From NCBI GenBank assembly GCA_949300145.1, contig CASGDA010000003.1, positions 124,001 through 188,000 on the forward strand: a DNA stretch of 64,000 nucleotides, given 5' to 3'. Both the position numbers and the translations under genes were made by a program. The notes under the pieces were generated by a model. It searched no databases and was not told the DNA's origin. It saw only the letters and a program-made list of their open reading frames with translations. Positions 25,377-32,579 of the stretch are shown here, one piece after another. The stretch's first letter is position 1. Each line of letters opens with the position of its first letter. Origin of the DNA: an uncultured Treponema sp. Its GTDB lineage: Bacteria > Spirochaetota > Spirochaetia > Treponematales > Treponemataceae.

Positions 25377-26258
25377 TCACCGCTTGAAAACAGTTGTCTG
25401 CATCCATTCCCACATGCTTTCCCGCCAGCGGGATTCTTCGGCGAATTTGTTGTTTTTCATGCCGAACCCGTGGCCGCCGGTTTCATATAAAGCCAGCCTG
25501 CATTCTATTCCTTTTTCTGTCAGTGCCTTGTAAAGGACTTCGCTGTTTCTGTAATCCACAACGGTGTCGTCCTTTGTTGCGACAATGTAAACCGGCGGCA
25601 TGTCCTGGGGTATCTGCTTTTCCATGGAAAAAGCCTCTTTCATTTCTTCGCCGGGGTTTTTCCCCAAAAGGGAGCGGCGGGAACGTTCGTGGGCGAGACC
25701 GTCCGTCATTGAAACAACCGGATAGACGGGAATCACAAAATCCGGCCGGATGGAAACCGTATGCTCTATCCCCAGCTTTTTCAGTTCATCATGCTTTGAA
25801 AAAAAAGCCCCGGCCATCAAAGCCAGATGCCCTCCGGCGGAAAATCCTATTACGCCGATTTTATCGGGATTTACGCCGTACTCCTCAGCATTTTCGCGGA
25901 CAATTTGAATGGCCCTCTGCACATCCTGAAGCATCGCCGGATGCCGCCAGCCGTTTCCGGCCACCCGGTAACGCAGGGTAAAAGCCGTGACGCCGCGTTC
26001 CGCGAACCAGTCCGAAGTTTTGTGTCCTTCGCTTATTATTCCGAGATGGTGGTAACTTCCTCCTGGACAGACAATTACCGCGGCCCCGGTGTTTTCAACG
26101 CCTTTTTTGACCCGGTTCATGTACATTTCTGTGGTTATTTCTTTCATCCCCTGGACATTTTTCCATAGTTTTATCGGTTTCCCTATCCAGGCCCATACCG
26201 GGTAGCCCGCCGTGAAAAGCAGGAAAAACAAAAATACGGGAATTATATTTTTTTTCAT
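25377..26258 (-). CDS. Secreted alpha/beta hydrolase, acetylxylan-esterase-like
   Basis: The 293-residue protein starts with a signal peptide (MKKNIIPVFLFFLLFTAGYPVWA) and should be periplasmic or released. The oxyanion motif CPGGSYHHL, nucleophile elbow GFSAGGH with Ser140, acid in ATKDDTVVDY and His in GGHGFG define an esterase of the BD-FAE/Axe family. It fits a fibre-degrading lifestyle together with the GH1 and GH13 genes, though none is adjacent. The ribosome site AAAGGAGATATA is good. It is followed convergently, 17 bases away, by the DUF6125-like gene. Confidence 0.87.
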   Translation of the reverse strand: MKKNIIPVFLFFLLFTAGYPVWAWIGKPIKLWKNVQGMKEITTEMYMNRVKKGVENTGAAVIVCPGGSYHHLGIISEGHKTSDWFAERGVTAFTLRYRVAGNGWRHPAMLQDVQRAIQIVRENAEEYGVNPDKIGVIGFSAGGHLALMAGAFFSKHDELKKLGIEHTVSIRPDFVIPVYPVVSMTDGLAHERSRRSLLGKNPGEEMKEAFSMEKQIPQDMPPVYIVATKDDTVVDYRNSEVLYKALTEKGIECRLALYETGGHGFGMKNNKFAEESRWRESMWEWMQTTVFKR

Positions 26259-26284
26259 TATATCTCCTTTAATCCGCTTCTAAA

Positions 26285-26872
26285 TCATTTGTCAGACCAG
26301 GGGCGCCAGAAAATTTTGAATTTTATGCCCATCCTGAATCCGCTCCGTATATAGTTCTCCACATTCCTCAGCCTCTGGGTATTAAGGAGCAGAAAGTTAT
26401 AGTTCGCGTAAAAATCAAACATCACCAGGTTAAGCACATTCTGCTTCCATCCTATTGTCGGACCGATGGAAATAAGTACATCTGTCGGCGGATCAGGCAT
26501 GGTGGTGTTTCCGAAGTAATTGAGGTAGTCTATGGTCTGTCCCAGCCCTATATACAGCCTGTCCAGTGTGGGTGAGAGTGGATAATAATTTATGAATCCG
26601 GATGTTGTGAATGTTGCGGAATAGATGTCCTTTTCCTGCGTTTGGAAAATCATTGCCCCCGCCATCATTCTGAATGAAAAATGATTGACAAAAAGGCGCT
26701 CGTAATTCATTCCGAATCCTACCCCGTTGTTTGAAAGCCCCAACAGGATGTATCCCAGATCAAATGACAATACGCTGGTAACTACTTTTTTTTCTTCCGC
26801 TGAGAGCGGAGGAAACTGAGGCATCATGACCGTGAGGAAAAAAATAAAGCAGTACCTTTTTTTGATTTTCAT
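26285..26872 (-). CDS. Small outer-membrane-barrel-like protein
   Basis: The protein of 195 residues from ATG 26872 has a signal peptide (MKIKKRYCFIFFLTVMMPQFPPLSA) and then alternating amphipathic strands: VVTSVLSFDLGYILLGLS, GVGFGMNYERLF, FSFRMMAGAMIF, MFDFYANYNFLLL, IRSGFRMGIKFKIFW. This is the pattern of an eight-stranded outer-membrane barrel. A longer frame back to TTG 26917 overlaps the flavodoxin gene by 20 bases and is less likely. The 26-base gap to the upstream hydrolase's 5' side and the same orientation as the flavodoxin gene suggest co-transcription with the latter. No specific family recognised. Confidence 0.65.
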   Translation of the reverse strand: MKIKKRYCFIFFLTVMMPQFPPLSAEEKKVVTSVLSFDLGYILLGLSNNGVGFGMNYERLFVNHFSFRMMAGAMIFQTQEKDIYSATFTTSGFINYYPLSPTLDRLYIGLGQTIDYLNYFGNTTMPDPPTDVLISIGPTIGWKQNVLNLVMFDFYANYNFLLLNTQRLRNVENYIRSGFRMGIKFKIFWRPWSDK

Positions 26873-26897
26873 TCCCGGAAGTTTTTTCCGCGGCGGA

Positions 26898-27425
26898 TTA
26901 TGCATTGATGTCCGCAATTACCGATTCAATCCATGCGTCAAGTTCTGTCAAATCCCTGCTGTCCGGATGATTTTTTGCCGCTTCAAAATTATCTATCAAT
27001 TTCAGGATTCTCTCGTTGCCGGGATTCTTCTCCAATTCCGCCTTGTACCTGTCAAGGACTTCAGGGGTGATTTTTCCTGTGCACAGGAAAGGCCTGGTCA
27101 GTTTGCATGATTTGTGCGGAATCTCGGACACGGAAGAAGTTATTTTCTCAAAATACTGTCTGCTTCCTCCGAATCCTGCGGTGCCGAAAAGGGCGATGGT
27201 TTTCTTCCTGATTTCCTTCAAAAATCGCGCTGTTACACTGTCGCAGGTTCCTTTTTCAGTCCAGAATCCCGTAAAGATTATGTCGGCTTCTTCAACAGAT
27301 TTGCGGGGGACATCTTCTGTTTTTCCGTAGAAAACAACATCCTCCTCCGGAATCATTGTTTTTAAATGTTCCGCAAGGAATTTTGTATTTCCTGTTCTGC
27401 TTGAATAAGCTATAATGAATTTCAT
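26898..27425 (-). CDS. Flavodoxin-family protein
   Basis: The 175-residue protein begins MKFIIAYSSRTGNTKFLAEHL, the FMN phosphate-binding loop of flavodoxins (SRTGNT), with DIIFTGFWTEKGTCD and ALFGTAGFGGS as the later FMN loops. Residues 130-175 form a C-terminal helical extension containing CTGKI, found in the BilS/flavodoxin-like proteins of anaerobes. ATG 27425 is preferred over an upstream frame to 27461. It has no Shine-Dalgarno but a good promoter ending 7 bases before. It probably transfers electrons to an unknown reductase. Confidence 0.87.
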   Translation of the reverse strand: MKFIIAYSSRTGNTKFLAEHLKTMIPEEDVVFYGKTEDVPRKSVEEADIIFTGFWTEKGTCDSVTARFLKEIRKKTIALFGTAGFGGSRQYFEKITSSVSEIPHKSCKLTRPFLCTGKITPEVLDRYKAELEKNPGNERILKLIDNFEAAKNHPDSRDLTELDAWIESVIADINA

Positions 27426-27432
27426 ACTAAAA

Positions 27433-27461
27433 AATATACCCCAAAAACGATATTTCCGCAA
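27433..27461 (-). promoter_or_regulatory. Promoter placed for a leaderless flavodoxin transcript
   Basis: On the minus strand TTGCGG (27456-27461), 17 bases and TATATT (27433-27438) are followed after 7 bases by ATG 27425. The gap TTTTAGT has no Shine-Dalgarno. Confidence 0.6.
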
Positions 27462-27496
27462 TGTCTGTCAATGTATGTTAAAAAGTTAATTTTCCA

Positions 27497-27537
27497 TTTA
27501 CAAACGGCTTTTCTGCCTGTTATACTTAAATTCAGGC
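27497..27537 (+). promoter_or_regulatory. Promoter of the sugar ABC operon with inverted repeat over the -10
   Basis: TTTACA (27497-27502), 18 bases and TATACT (27521-27526) with an extended TGT form a strong promoter. GCCTG (27515-27519) and CAGGC (27533-27537) flank the -10 and could be an operator. The gene starts at GTG 27581 behind AAAGGAG. Confidence 0.6.
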
Positions 27538-27580
27538 GAATTTCTGTGTTGGTTAAATTCCTTATTAAAGGAGAAATATT

Positions 27581-29119
27581 GTGCCTGAAAAAATTCTGAT
27601 AATGAAAAACATCACGAAGATATTTCCGGGTATCAAGGCTCTGGATAACGTTGATATTGAGGTGGAAAAAGGTGAAATCCATGCTCTTATCGGTGAAAAC
27701 GGCGCCGGAAAATCCACCCTGATGAATGTTTTAAGCGGTGCGTTCCCGTTCGGTTCTTATTCAGGTGAAATTTTATATGAAGGTGAGTTGTGCCGGTTTC
27801 ATAATGTCAGGGACAGCGATGCGAAGGGTATCACTATAATTCATCAGGAGCCCACCCTGATTCCTGAGCTTTCAATCGCGGAAAATGTTTTCATAGGAAA
27901 TGAGCACAAGGGGGTTTTTGGAATAAACTGGATTGACACCTACCGTTCCGCCGCATCCCTTCTTAATATGGTAGGTTTTGATGAAAATCTTTCAACCCCT
28001 GTGGGTGATATAAGCCCCGGAAAGCAGCAGATGGTTGAAATAGCCAAAGCTTTGGGTAGAAACGTCAGGCTGCTGATTCTGGATGAACCGACTTCCTCCC
28101 TCAATGAGACGGAAACGGAGCTTTTGTTTAACCTTCTTTCACTGCTCAAGGCCGAGGGGCTTACCTGTATTCTGCTTTCGCACAAGGTGAAAGATGTTGC
28201 CTCCGTCGCTGATAAAATCACCGTGCTGAGGGACGGACAGACAATAGAAACTTTCTCCAGGGATGAAAAAACAGGCGGTTTTGACGAGGACAGCATCATG
28301 AAATCAATAGTCGGCCGCAGCCTTTCGGAGCGGTTCCCCGCCAGAAACAATAAAATAGGCGGTGTGATGCTGGAAGTCCGTGACTGGACTGTTTACCACC
28401 CGCAGTTTGAAGGAAGAAAGGTTTGTGACAGTGTGAATATCACCGTACATAAAGGAGAGGTCGTGGGACTCGCCGGGTTGGTGGGTTCCGGCCGCTCCGA
28501 ACTGGCCAGGAGTATTTTCGGAAAAAGCTGGGGCGCGGGGATTTCCGGTTCCATCTTTCTCCGCGGAAGGCAGGTTAAGCTGAATTCCGTGAAATCCGCC
28601 ATCGCCCACCATGTGGCTTATGTTTCTGATGACCGTCATGGCGGCGGTCTTTTCCTGAATGATTCCATGGCCGCTAACATGACTCTGGCGAACATGAGGC
28701 GGGTAAGCAGGTGCATGGTTGTCCGCCGGGAACGGGAAAGGCTTGTGGCGGAGAAATTCCGCAAAAAATTGAACATAAAAAGTTTCAGCGTTTTCCAGGA
28801 GGTGGGAATGCTTTCCGGGGGCAACCAGCAGAAGGTTCTTCTGGCCAAGTGGCTTTTTACCGAGCCTGATGTCCTCATTCTGGACGAGCCGACGAGCGGA
28901 ATCGACATAGGCGCAAAATACGAAATTTACACGATAATAAACAATATTGTTGCAAACGGTCAAAGCGTCCTGATTATTTCTTCGGAGATGTCCGAACTCC
29001 TGGGTATGTGCGACCGTATTTATGTGATGAATGAAGGCCGTATCGCCGGAGAGCTGTCGAAGGAAGAGGCATCGCAGGAAGCGATTATGAATTGTATTTT
29101 TCAGTCAGGAAAACAGTAA
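27581..29119 (+). CDS. Sugar ABC transporter ATPase, two-domain (MglA/XylG type)
   Basis: This cytoplasmic ATPase energises sugar uptake. The 512 residues contain two ABC domains. The first has Walker A GENGAGKST, signature SPGKQQMVEIAKAL and Walker B LLILDEPTSSL. The second has a degenerate Walker A GLVGSGRSE, signature LSGGNQQKVLLAKW and Walker B VLILDEPTSGID. This pattern is diagnostic of the CUT2 (ribose/xylose/galactose) family. The GTG start is preceded by AAAGGAG. The permease follows after 15 bases. No substrate-binding protein is encoded upstream (a divergent flavodoxin lies there) or downstream, which is unusual because CUT2 operons normally begin with one. Confidence 0.93.
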   Translation: MPEKILIMKNITKIFPGIKALDNVDIEVEKGEIHALIGENGAGKSTLMNVLSGAFPFGSYSGEILYEGELCRFHNVRDSDAKGITIIHQEPTLIPELSIAENVFIGNEHKGVFGINWIDTYRSAASLLNMVGFDENLSTPVGDISPGKQQMVEIAKALGRNVRLLILDEPTSSLNETETELLFNLLSLLKAEGLTCILLSHKVKDVASVADKITVLRDGQTIETFSRDEKTGGFDEDSIMKSIVGRSLSERFPARNNKIGGVMLEVRDWTVYHPQFEGRKVCDSVNITVHKGEVVGLAGLVGSGRSELARSIFGKSWGAGISGSIFLRGRQVKLNSVKSAIAHHVAYVSDDRHGGGLFLNDSMAANMTLANMRRVSRCMVVRRERERLVAEKFRKKLNIKSFSVFQEVGMLSGGNQQKVLLAKWLFTEPDVLILDEPTSGIDIGAKYEIYTIINNIVANGQSVLIISSEMSELLGMCDRIYVMNEGRIAGELSKEEASQEAIMNCIFQSGKQ

Positions 29120-29134
29120 ATTGAGGGGTGTAAT

Positions 29135-30313
29135 ATGATAGGAGTAACTGCAATAAAAAAATCAATGAAAAAACACAGTGCGGTTGTCGCTCTTGTTTTT
29201 GTCATTTTAGTTTTTCAGACCATGTTGATAGCTTCGGGCCACGGTTCCTTGTTTAATCCCATGAATATTTCCAACTTAATCAAGCAGAACGCCTATGTTG
29301 TGATTCTGGCTATAGGAATGCTTATTTGTATTTTGACGGGCGGAAATATTGATTTGTCCGTAGGTTCCTCTGTAGGAATGCTGACAGCCCTGGCTTCAGT
29401 ATTCATGGTTAATATGGAATTGAACGTATTTTTATCAATTTTCCTTTTGTTGTTTACCGGAATCATGATAGGAATATGGCAGGGTTTTTGGATAGCTTTT
29501 GTGCGTATTCCCGCCTTTATTGTCACTTTGACGGGTATGTTTATGTGGAGGGGTATTTCCCTTCTTCTTTTACGGGGACAGACTGTTTCAATGGTTCCTG
29601 ATACATATCTGGGATTTTTAAATTCATTTGTCCCTTCCACCGGGGCTTCTTCCATGATTATGACTGTATGTCTTGGAACCGGAATTGTTTTCTGTCTGGT
29701 TTTTATTGCGGTTTCCGCTTTGGGAAGGATGCGGCGTATAAAGATGGCGGGAATTTTCCTTATGGAATCCCGCATCGGGTTTTTATTGAAAATGGCGGCG
29801 GGGTCACTTATAATAATGCTGGTTTGTTATATTCTTGGTCTTACACGCGGCTTCCCGGTTGTTTTTATTTTTCTGGTTATGATTGTTTTGGCATACAGTT
29901 TTTTCACCCAGAAAACAGTTCCGGGACGGTATCTCTATGCCATGGGCGGAAACGAAAAAGCCGCCAGATTGTCTGGTGTCAATACAAATAAAGTACTCTT
30001 TTTTGCTTATGTGAATATGGGTTTTTTGACCGCGGTGGCCGCTATTCTTACCATAGGACGGTTTAACTCCGCTTCTTCCGCGGATGAACCTCTTATCAAC
30101 ACTCTGGGAGCTTGTTATGTTGGAGGCGCTTCCGCTTACGGTGGGGTGGGTACTGTTTCCGGTGTTGTTGTCGGAAGTGTTTTTATGGCTTTATTGAACA
30201 ACGGAATGTCTATGATGGGTGTAACCACAAACTGGCAGAGGGTTGTCCAGGGATTGGTTCTGCTGTTTGCCATTGCGCTTGATATCACATTCAAAAAGCG
30301 TTCACGCAGGTAA
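29135..30313 (+). CDS. Sugar ABC transporter permease (CUT2, XylH-like)
   Basis: This is the inner-membrane partner of the preceding ATPase. The 392 residues hold about ten membrane segments, with LTGGNIDLSVGSSVGM and RIPAFIVTLTGMFMWRGISLLL typical of the RbsC/XylH family, and GRYLYAMGGNEKAARLSGVNTNKV as the conserved cytoplasmic loop near the ATPase contact. GACYVGGASAYGGVGTVSG follows. The length is closer to XylH (about 390) than to RbsC (about 320), which favours xylose or a related pentose, though this is only an inference. The operon ends at a perfect stem-loop. Confidence 0.92.
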   Translation: MIGVTAIKKSMKKHSAVVALVFVILVFQTMLIASGHGSLFNPMNISNLIKQNAYVVILAIGMLICILTGGNIDLSVGSSVGMLTALASVFMVNMELNVFLSIFLLLFTGIMIGIWQGFWIAFVRIPAFIVTLTGMFMWRGISLLLLRGQTVSMVPDTYLGFLNSFVPSTGASSMIMTVCLGTGIVFCLVFIAVSALGRMRRIKMAGIFLMESRIGFLLKMAAGSLIIMLVCYILGLTRGFPVVFIFLVMIVLAYSFFTQKTVPGRYLYAMGGNEKAARLSGVNTNKVLFFAYVNMGFLTAVAAILTIGRFNSASSADEPLINTLGACYVGGASAYGGVGTVSGVVVGSVFMALLNNGMSMMGVTTNWQRVVQGLVLLFAIALDITFKKRSRR

Positions 30314-30341
30314 AATATATCGTAAGGTTTTTAATCACAAC

Positions 30342-30378
30342 AAACCCTGCGGATTTATGGGAAAATTCCGCAGGGTTT
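30342..30378. terminator. Bidirectional terminator between sugar permease and marR
   Basis: Perfect 11-base arms AAACCCTGCGG (30342-30352) and CCGCAGGGTTT (30368-30378) enclose a 15-base loop between convergent genes. It shares the sequence around the right arm with the trpB2 terminator at 20784-20825. Confidence 0.75.
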
Positions 30379-30392
30379 AATATGGATTGCCG

Positions 30393-30962
30393 TCATTTTG
30401 TTTTTTTTGTTCTGGAGGAGGCAGACTTGGCCGCCGCTGTTTTCGCTCCGGCTCTTTTCTGTGTTTTTTCTTTTCCGGTTGTTTTTGCGGCCGCTTTTGC
30501 GGTTGTTTTCTTCTTGGCTGTCTCTTCCGTCTTGTCGGTTTCCGCCCTTAAATTTGTGTATATCCTCCGGAGCATGTCCTCAACCTGATCGGTTTCAGCT
30601 TTTGTAAAACCTTTCAGCAGGATTTTCCTTGATGAAGCTTTCTGCTGTTCCGCCAGCAAATAGTTTTTTTCACCTTTCGCAGACAATGTTACCTGCTTGG
30701 AAGTTCTCCCTTCATGCAGGAGTTTAGAGGAAATCAGACCTTTTTGTTCCATTCTTTTTAAAATTCCGCTTATTGTGGGATGCGAAACTTCAAAGAATAT
30801 TTCCATTTCTTTTTGTGTCGCCGTTTTACCCGGCTTTGAATGCAGGAAATTCAGAACTTTTGCCTGAGCCAATGTCATACCTACTGTTTTAAAGTTTTCA
30901 TTTGCCATTTTATCCAAACTTTCATCAATCCGTTTTAGATAAAATCCTAAATCCTGTTTCAT
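30393..30962 (-). CDS. MarR-family regulator with Lys/Ala-rich C-terminal tail
   Basis: This winged-helix transcription factor has 189 residues from ATG 30962, which has AGGAGG 6 bases upstream. The MarR core spans about 1-140: LNFLHSKPGKTATQKEMEIFFEVSHPTISGILKRMEQKGL is the recognition region and LLHEGRTSKQVTLSAKGEK the wing. From about 141 the protein changes to a 49-residue low-complexity tail with 14 lysines (AKAAAKTTGKEKTQKRAGAKTAAAK), like histone H1 or bacterial H1-like proteins. Such a tail would add non-specific DNA affinity. Two palindromes in the 95 bases upstream may be its own operators. A Crp/Fnr gene lies next to it in the same direction. Confidence 0.9.
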   Translation of the reverse strand: MKQDLGFYLKRIDESLDKMANENFKTVGMTLAQAKVLNFLHSKPGKTATQKEMEIFFEVSHPTISGILKRMEQKGLISSKLLHEGRTSKQVTLSAKGEKNYLLAEQQKASSRKILLKGFTKAETDQVEDMLRRIYTNLRAETDKTEETAKKKTTAKAAAKTTGKEKTQKRAGAKTAAAKSASSRTKKTK

Positions 30963-31017
30963 TAGAACCTCCTGATATTTGGAATATACCAGAATATTTT
31001 TTTTAAGTGAAGTCCGA

Positions 31018-31062
31018 AATAACGTTATTATTGTAAACTTATTCAAAGATAAGTGTTTATCT
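31018..31062. promoter_or_regulatory. Two short palindromes upstream of marR
   Basis: AATAACGTTATT (31018-31029) is a perfect 12-base palindrome, 56 bases before the marR start. AGATAA (31047-31052) and TTATCT (31057-31062) flank a GTGT spacer at the end of the Crp gene. The size suits a MarR dimer site; the second may instead be a weak stem. Confidence 0.4.
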
Positions 31063-31737
31063 GTAGCCTGCTATATAATTGCGGGTGTTTATTGTAAATT
31101 CATTTTTCCTGTAAGTAATCAAGCCTTCTTTTCCCATCTTTGATAATTCCGCGCACATTGCACTTCTGTCCGCATTTAAATAATCAGCCAGCTGTTGTCT
31201 GTTAAAAGGAATTGAAAAAGAAAGTCCGTAAAGTTTTGCCTGTTCTGATAAATACGAAACAAGTTTTCCGCGGATTGTTTTCGGGGATGTGTGAAGAATT
31301 CTTTTTGAGAGCTCAAGGTTCTTGCGCGAAGACATTATTATAAGTTTCCTTATTATTTCGGAGCGGATTTCATTGTTTTCTTTTCCTGAAAATATATGTT
31401 TTACCGGTAAAAACATCACGGCGCTTTTTTCCATGGCTGAAACATTTATCATCAGAGGTTCGCCGCATATCGCGTATGCTTCGCCGAAGATTTCTCCGCT
31501 GGGAATCCTGTTCAGGATGGTTTTGTTGCCGAAAAAATCTCCGCTTTCAATTACCAGACATCCTGAGAGGACAATTCCTATTTTGTTGATGACGTCTCCG
31601 TGCCGGAAAACCATGCCGCCTTTTTCATAGTTTTTAATTACCGCATGGGAGCGGATGATGAATCTTTCCAGATCCGGCATGGGGATTTCTGAGAAGAGTT
31701 TTATTCTGCTTAAAGTAAAAAAAACTTTTTTTTCCAT
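31057..31737 (-). CDS. Crp/Fnr-family transcription regulator
   Basis: The 226-residue protein has a cyclic-nucleotide-binding beta-roll at about 10-120 (KGGMVFRHGDVINKIGIVLSGCLVIES, IPSGEIFGEAYAICG). After it come a long dimerisation helix and a Crp-type winged helix at about 150-220 (FSIPFNRQQLADYLNADRSAMCAELSKMGKEGLI). The N-terminal four-cysteine Fe-S motif of Fnr is absent, so an effector other than that cluster is expected. Similar proteins sit beside hybrid-cluster-protein or ferredoxin genes in anaerobes and respond to nitrosative stress. Here it diverges from an iron-sulfur protein, with a 23-base palindrome between them. No Shine-Dalgarno precedes ATG 31737. Confidence 0.88.
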   Translation of the reverse strand: MEKKVFFTLSRIKLFSEIPMPDLERFIIRSHAVIKNYEKGGMVFRHGDVINKIGIVLSGCLVIESGDFFGNKTILNRIPSGEIFGEAYAICGEPLMINVSAMEKSAVMFLPVKHIFSGKENNEIRSEIIRKLIIMSSRKNLELSKRILHTSPKTIRGKLVSYLSEQAKLYGLSFSIPFNRQQLADYLNADRSAMCAELSKMGKEGLITYRKNEFTINTRNYIAGYR

Positions 31738-31741
31738 AATT

Positions 31742-31764
31742 GTTGATTTTATTGTAAAAACAAC
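31742..31764. promoter_or_regulatory. 23-base palindromic operator between the Crp/Fnr gene and the Fe-S protein gene
   Basis: GTTGATTTTA (31742-31751), TTG, TAAAAACAAC (31755-31764): the arms match at 9 of 10 positions. It begins 5 bases upstream of the Crp/Fnr start codon and overlaps its TACAAT/TAAAAT -10 candidates. The divergent Fe-S gene starts 63 bases away. This is the expected layout for autorepression and control of the neighbour. Confidence 0.65.
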
Positions 31765-31826
31765 GGAATTTGTATTCTGTTTATATTATTATGAAGCAGG
31801 TTTAGTCAATAGATTAGGAGGTGTTT

Positions 31827-32525
31827 ATGATAAGGCGTGTAATTCAAATTGATAAAGACAAATGTGACGGCTGCGGCATATGCGCGGAAGCCTGCCACGA
31901 GGGGGCCATAGGCATTGTAAACGGGAAGGCCTGTTTGTTGCGGGATGATTATTGTGACGGCCTTGGTGACTGTCTGCCTGCCTGTCCGCGGAAGGCGATT
32001 TCTTTTGTGGAAAGGGAAGCCGCAGCCTATGATGAAGCCGCCGTCGAAAAGAATAAACGGGAGAAGGCAGTGCAAAATAAATCCGCTTCTCCCTGCGGAT
32101 GCGCGGGAAGCGCGCCGAAAGTCATGCAACCGCTTTCATCCACGGGTAATATGTGTACCGGGGTAAGCCAGTTAAGCCAGTGGCCGGTGCAGATAAAACT
32201 TGTGCCCGTCAGCGCTTCTTATTTTCAGAATTCAAGGCTGCTGGTCGCCGCTGATTGTACGGCCTATGCATACGCATCCTTTCACAATGATTTTATCAAA
32301 GGCCGTGTTACATTGATAGGTTGTCCGAAATTGGACGGGATTGATTATTCTGAAAAACTCTGTGAGATACTGTCCGCCGGATCCATACAGGACATTACCG
32401 TGGTACGTATGGAAGTTCCGTGCTGCGGAGGTATAGAAGCCGCTGTGAAAAATGCGGTTTCGCGCAGCGGCAGGAATATCGCCGTCAATGTGATAACAAT
32501 TTCCACTGACGGCAGAATTCTTTGA
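31827..32525 (+). CDS. Ferredoxin-domain iron-sulfur protein
   Basis: This 232-residue protein begins with a 2[4Fe-4S]-like domain. The first cluster site is complete (CDGCGICAEAC: Cys13, 16, 19, 23). In the second, CDGLGDCLPAC, Leu46 stands where the second Cys of CxxC should be (Cys43, 49, 53 remain), so this site may hold a [3Fe-4S] or an unusually ligated cluster. A linker with SPCGCAG follows, then a C-terminal domain with ADCTAYAYASFH, LIGCPKLDG and VPCCGG, which adds further conserved cysteines. ATG 31827 follows AGGAGG. I recall such proteins next to Hcp and a Crp-type regulator in clostridia and treponemes; here the regulator is present but hcp is not. Confidence 0.85.
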   Translation: MIRRVIQIDKDKCDGCGICAEACHEGAIGIVNGKACLLRDDYCDGLGDCLPACPRKAISFVEREAAAYDEAAVEKNKREKAVQNKSASPCGCAGSAPKVMQPLSSTGNMCTGVSQLSQWPVQIKLVPVSASYFQNSRLLVAADCTAYAYASFHNDFIKGRVTLIGCPKLDGIDYSEKLCEILSAGSIQDITVVRMEVPCCGGIEAAVKNAVSRSGRNIAVNVITISTDGRIL

Positions 32526-32579
32526 TCCGTCCGTTCTCCGGTACCGGCGGTGGTGAGGTACCGGAGATACCGGATGGGT

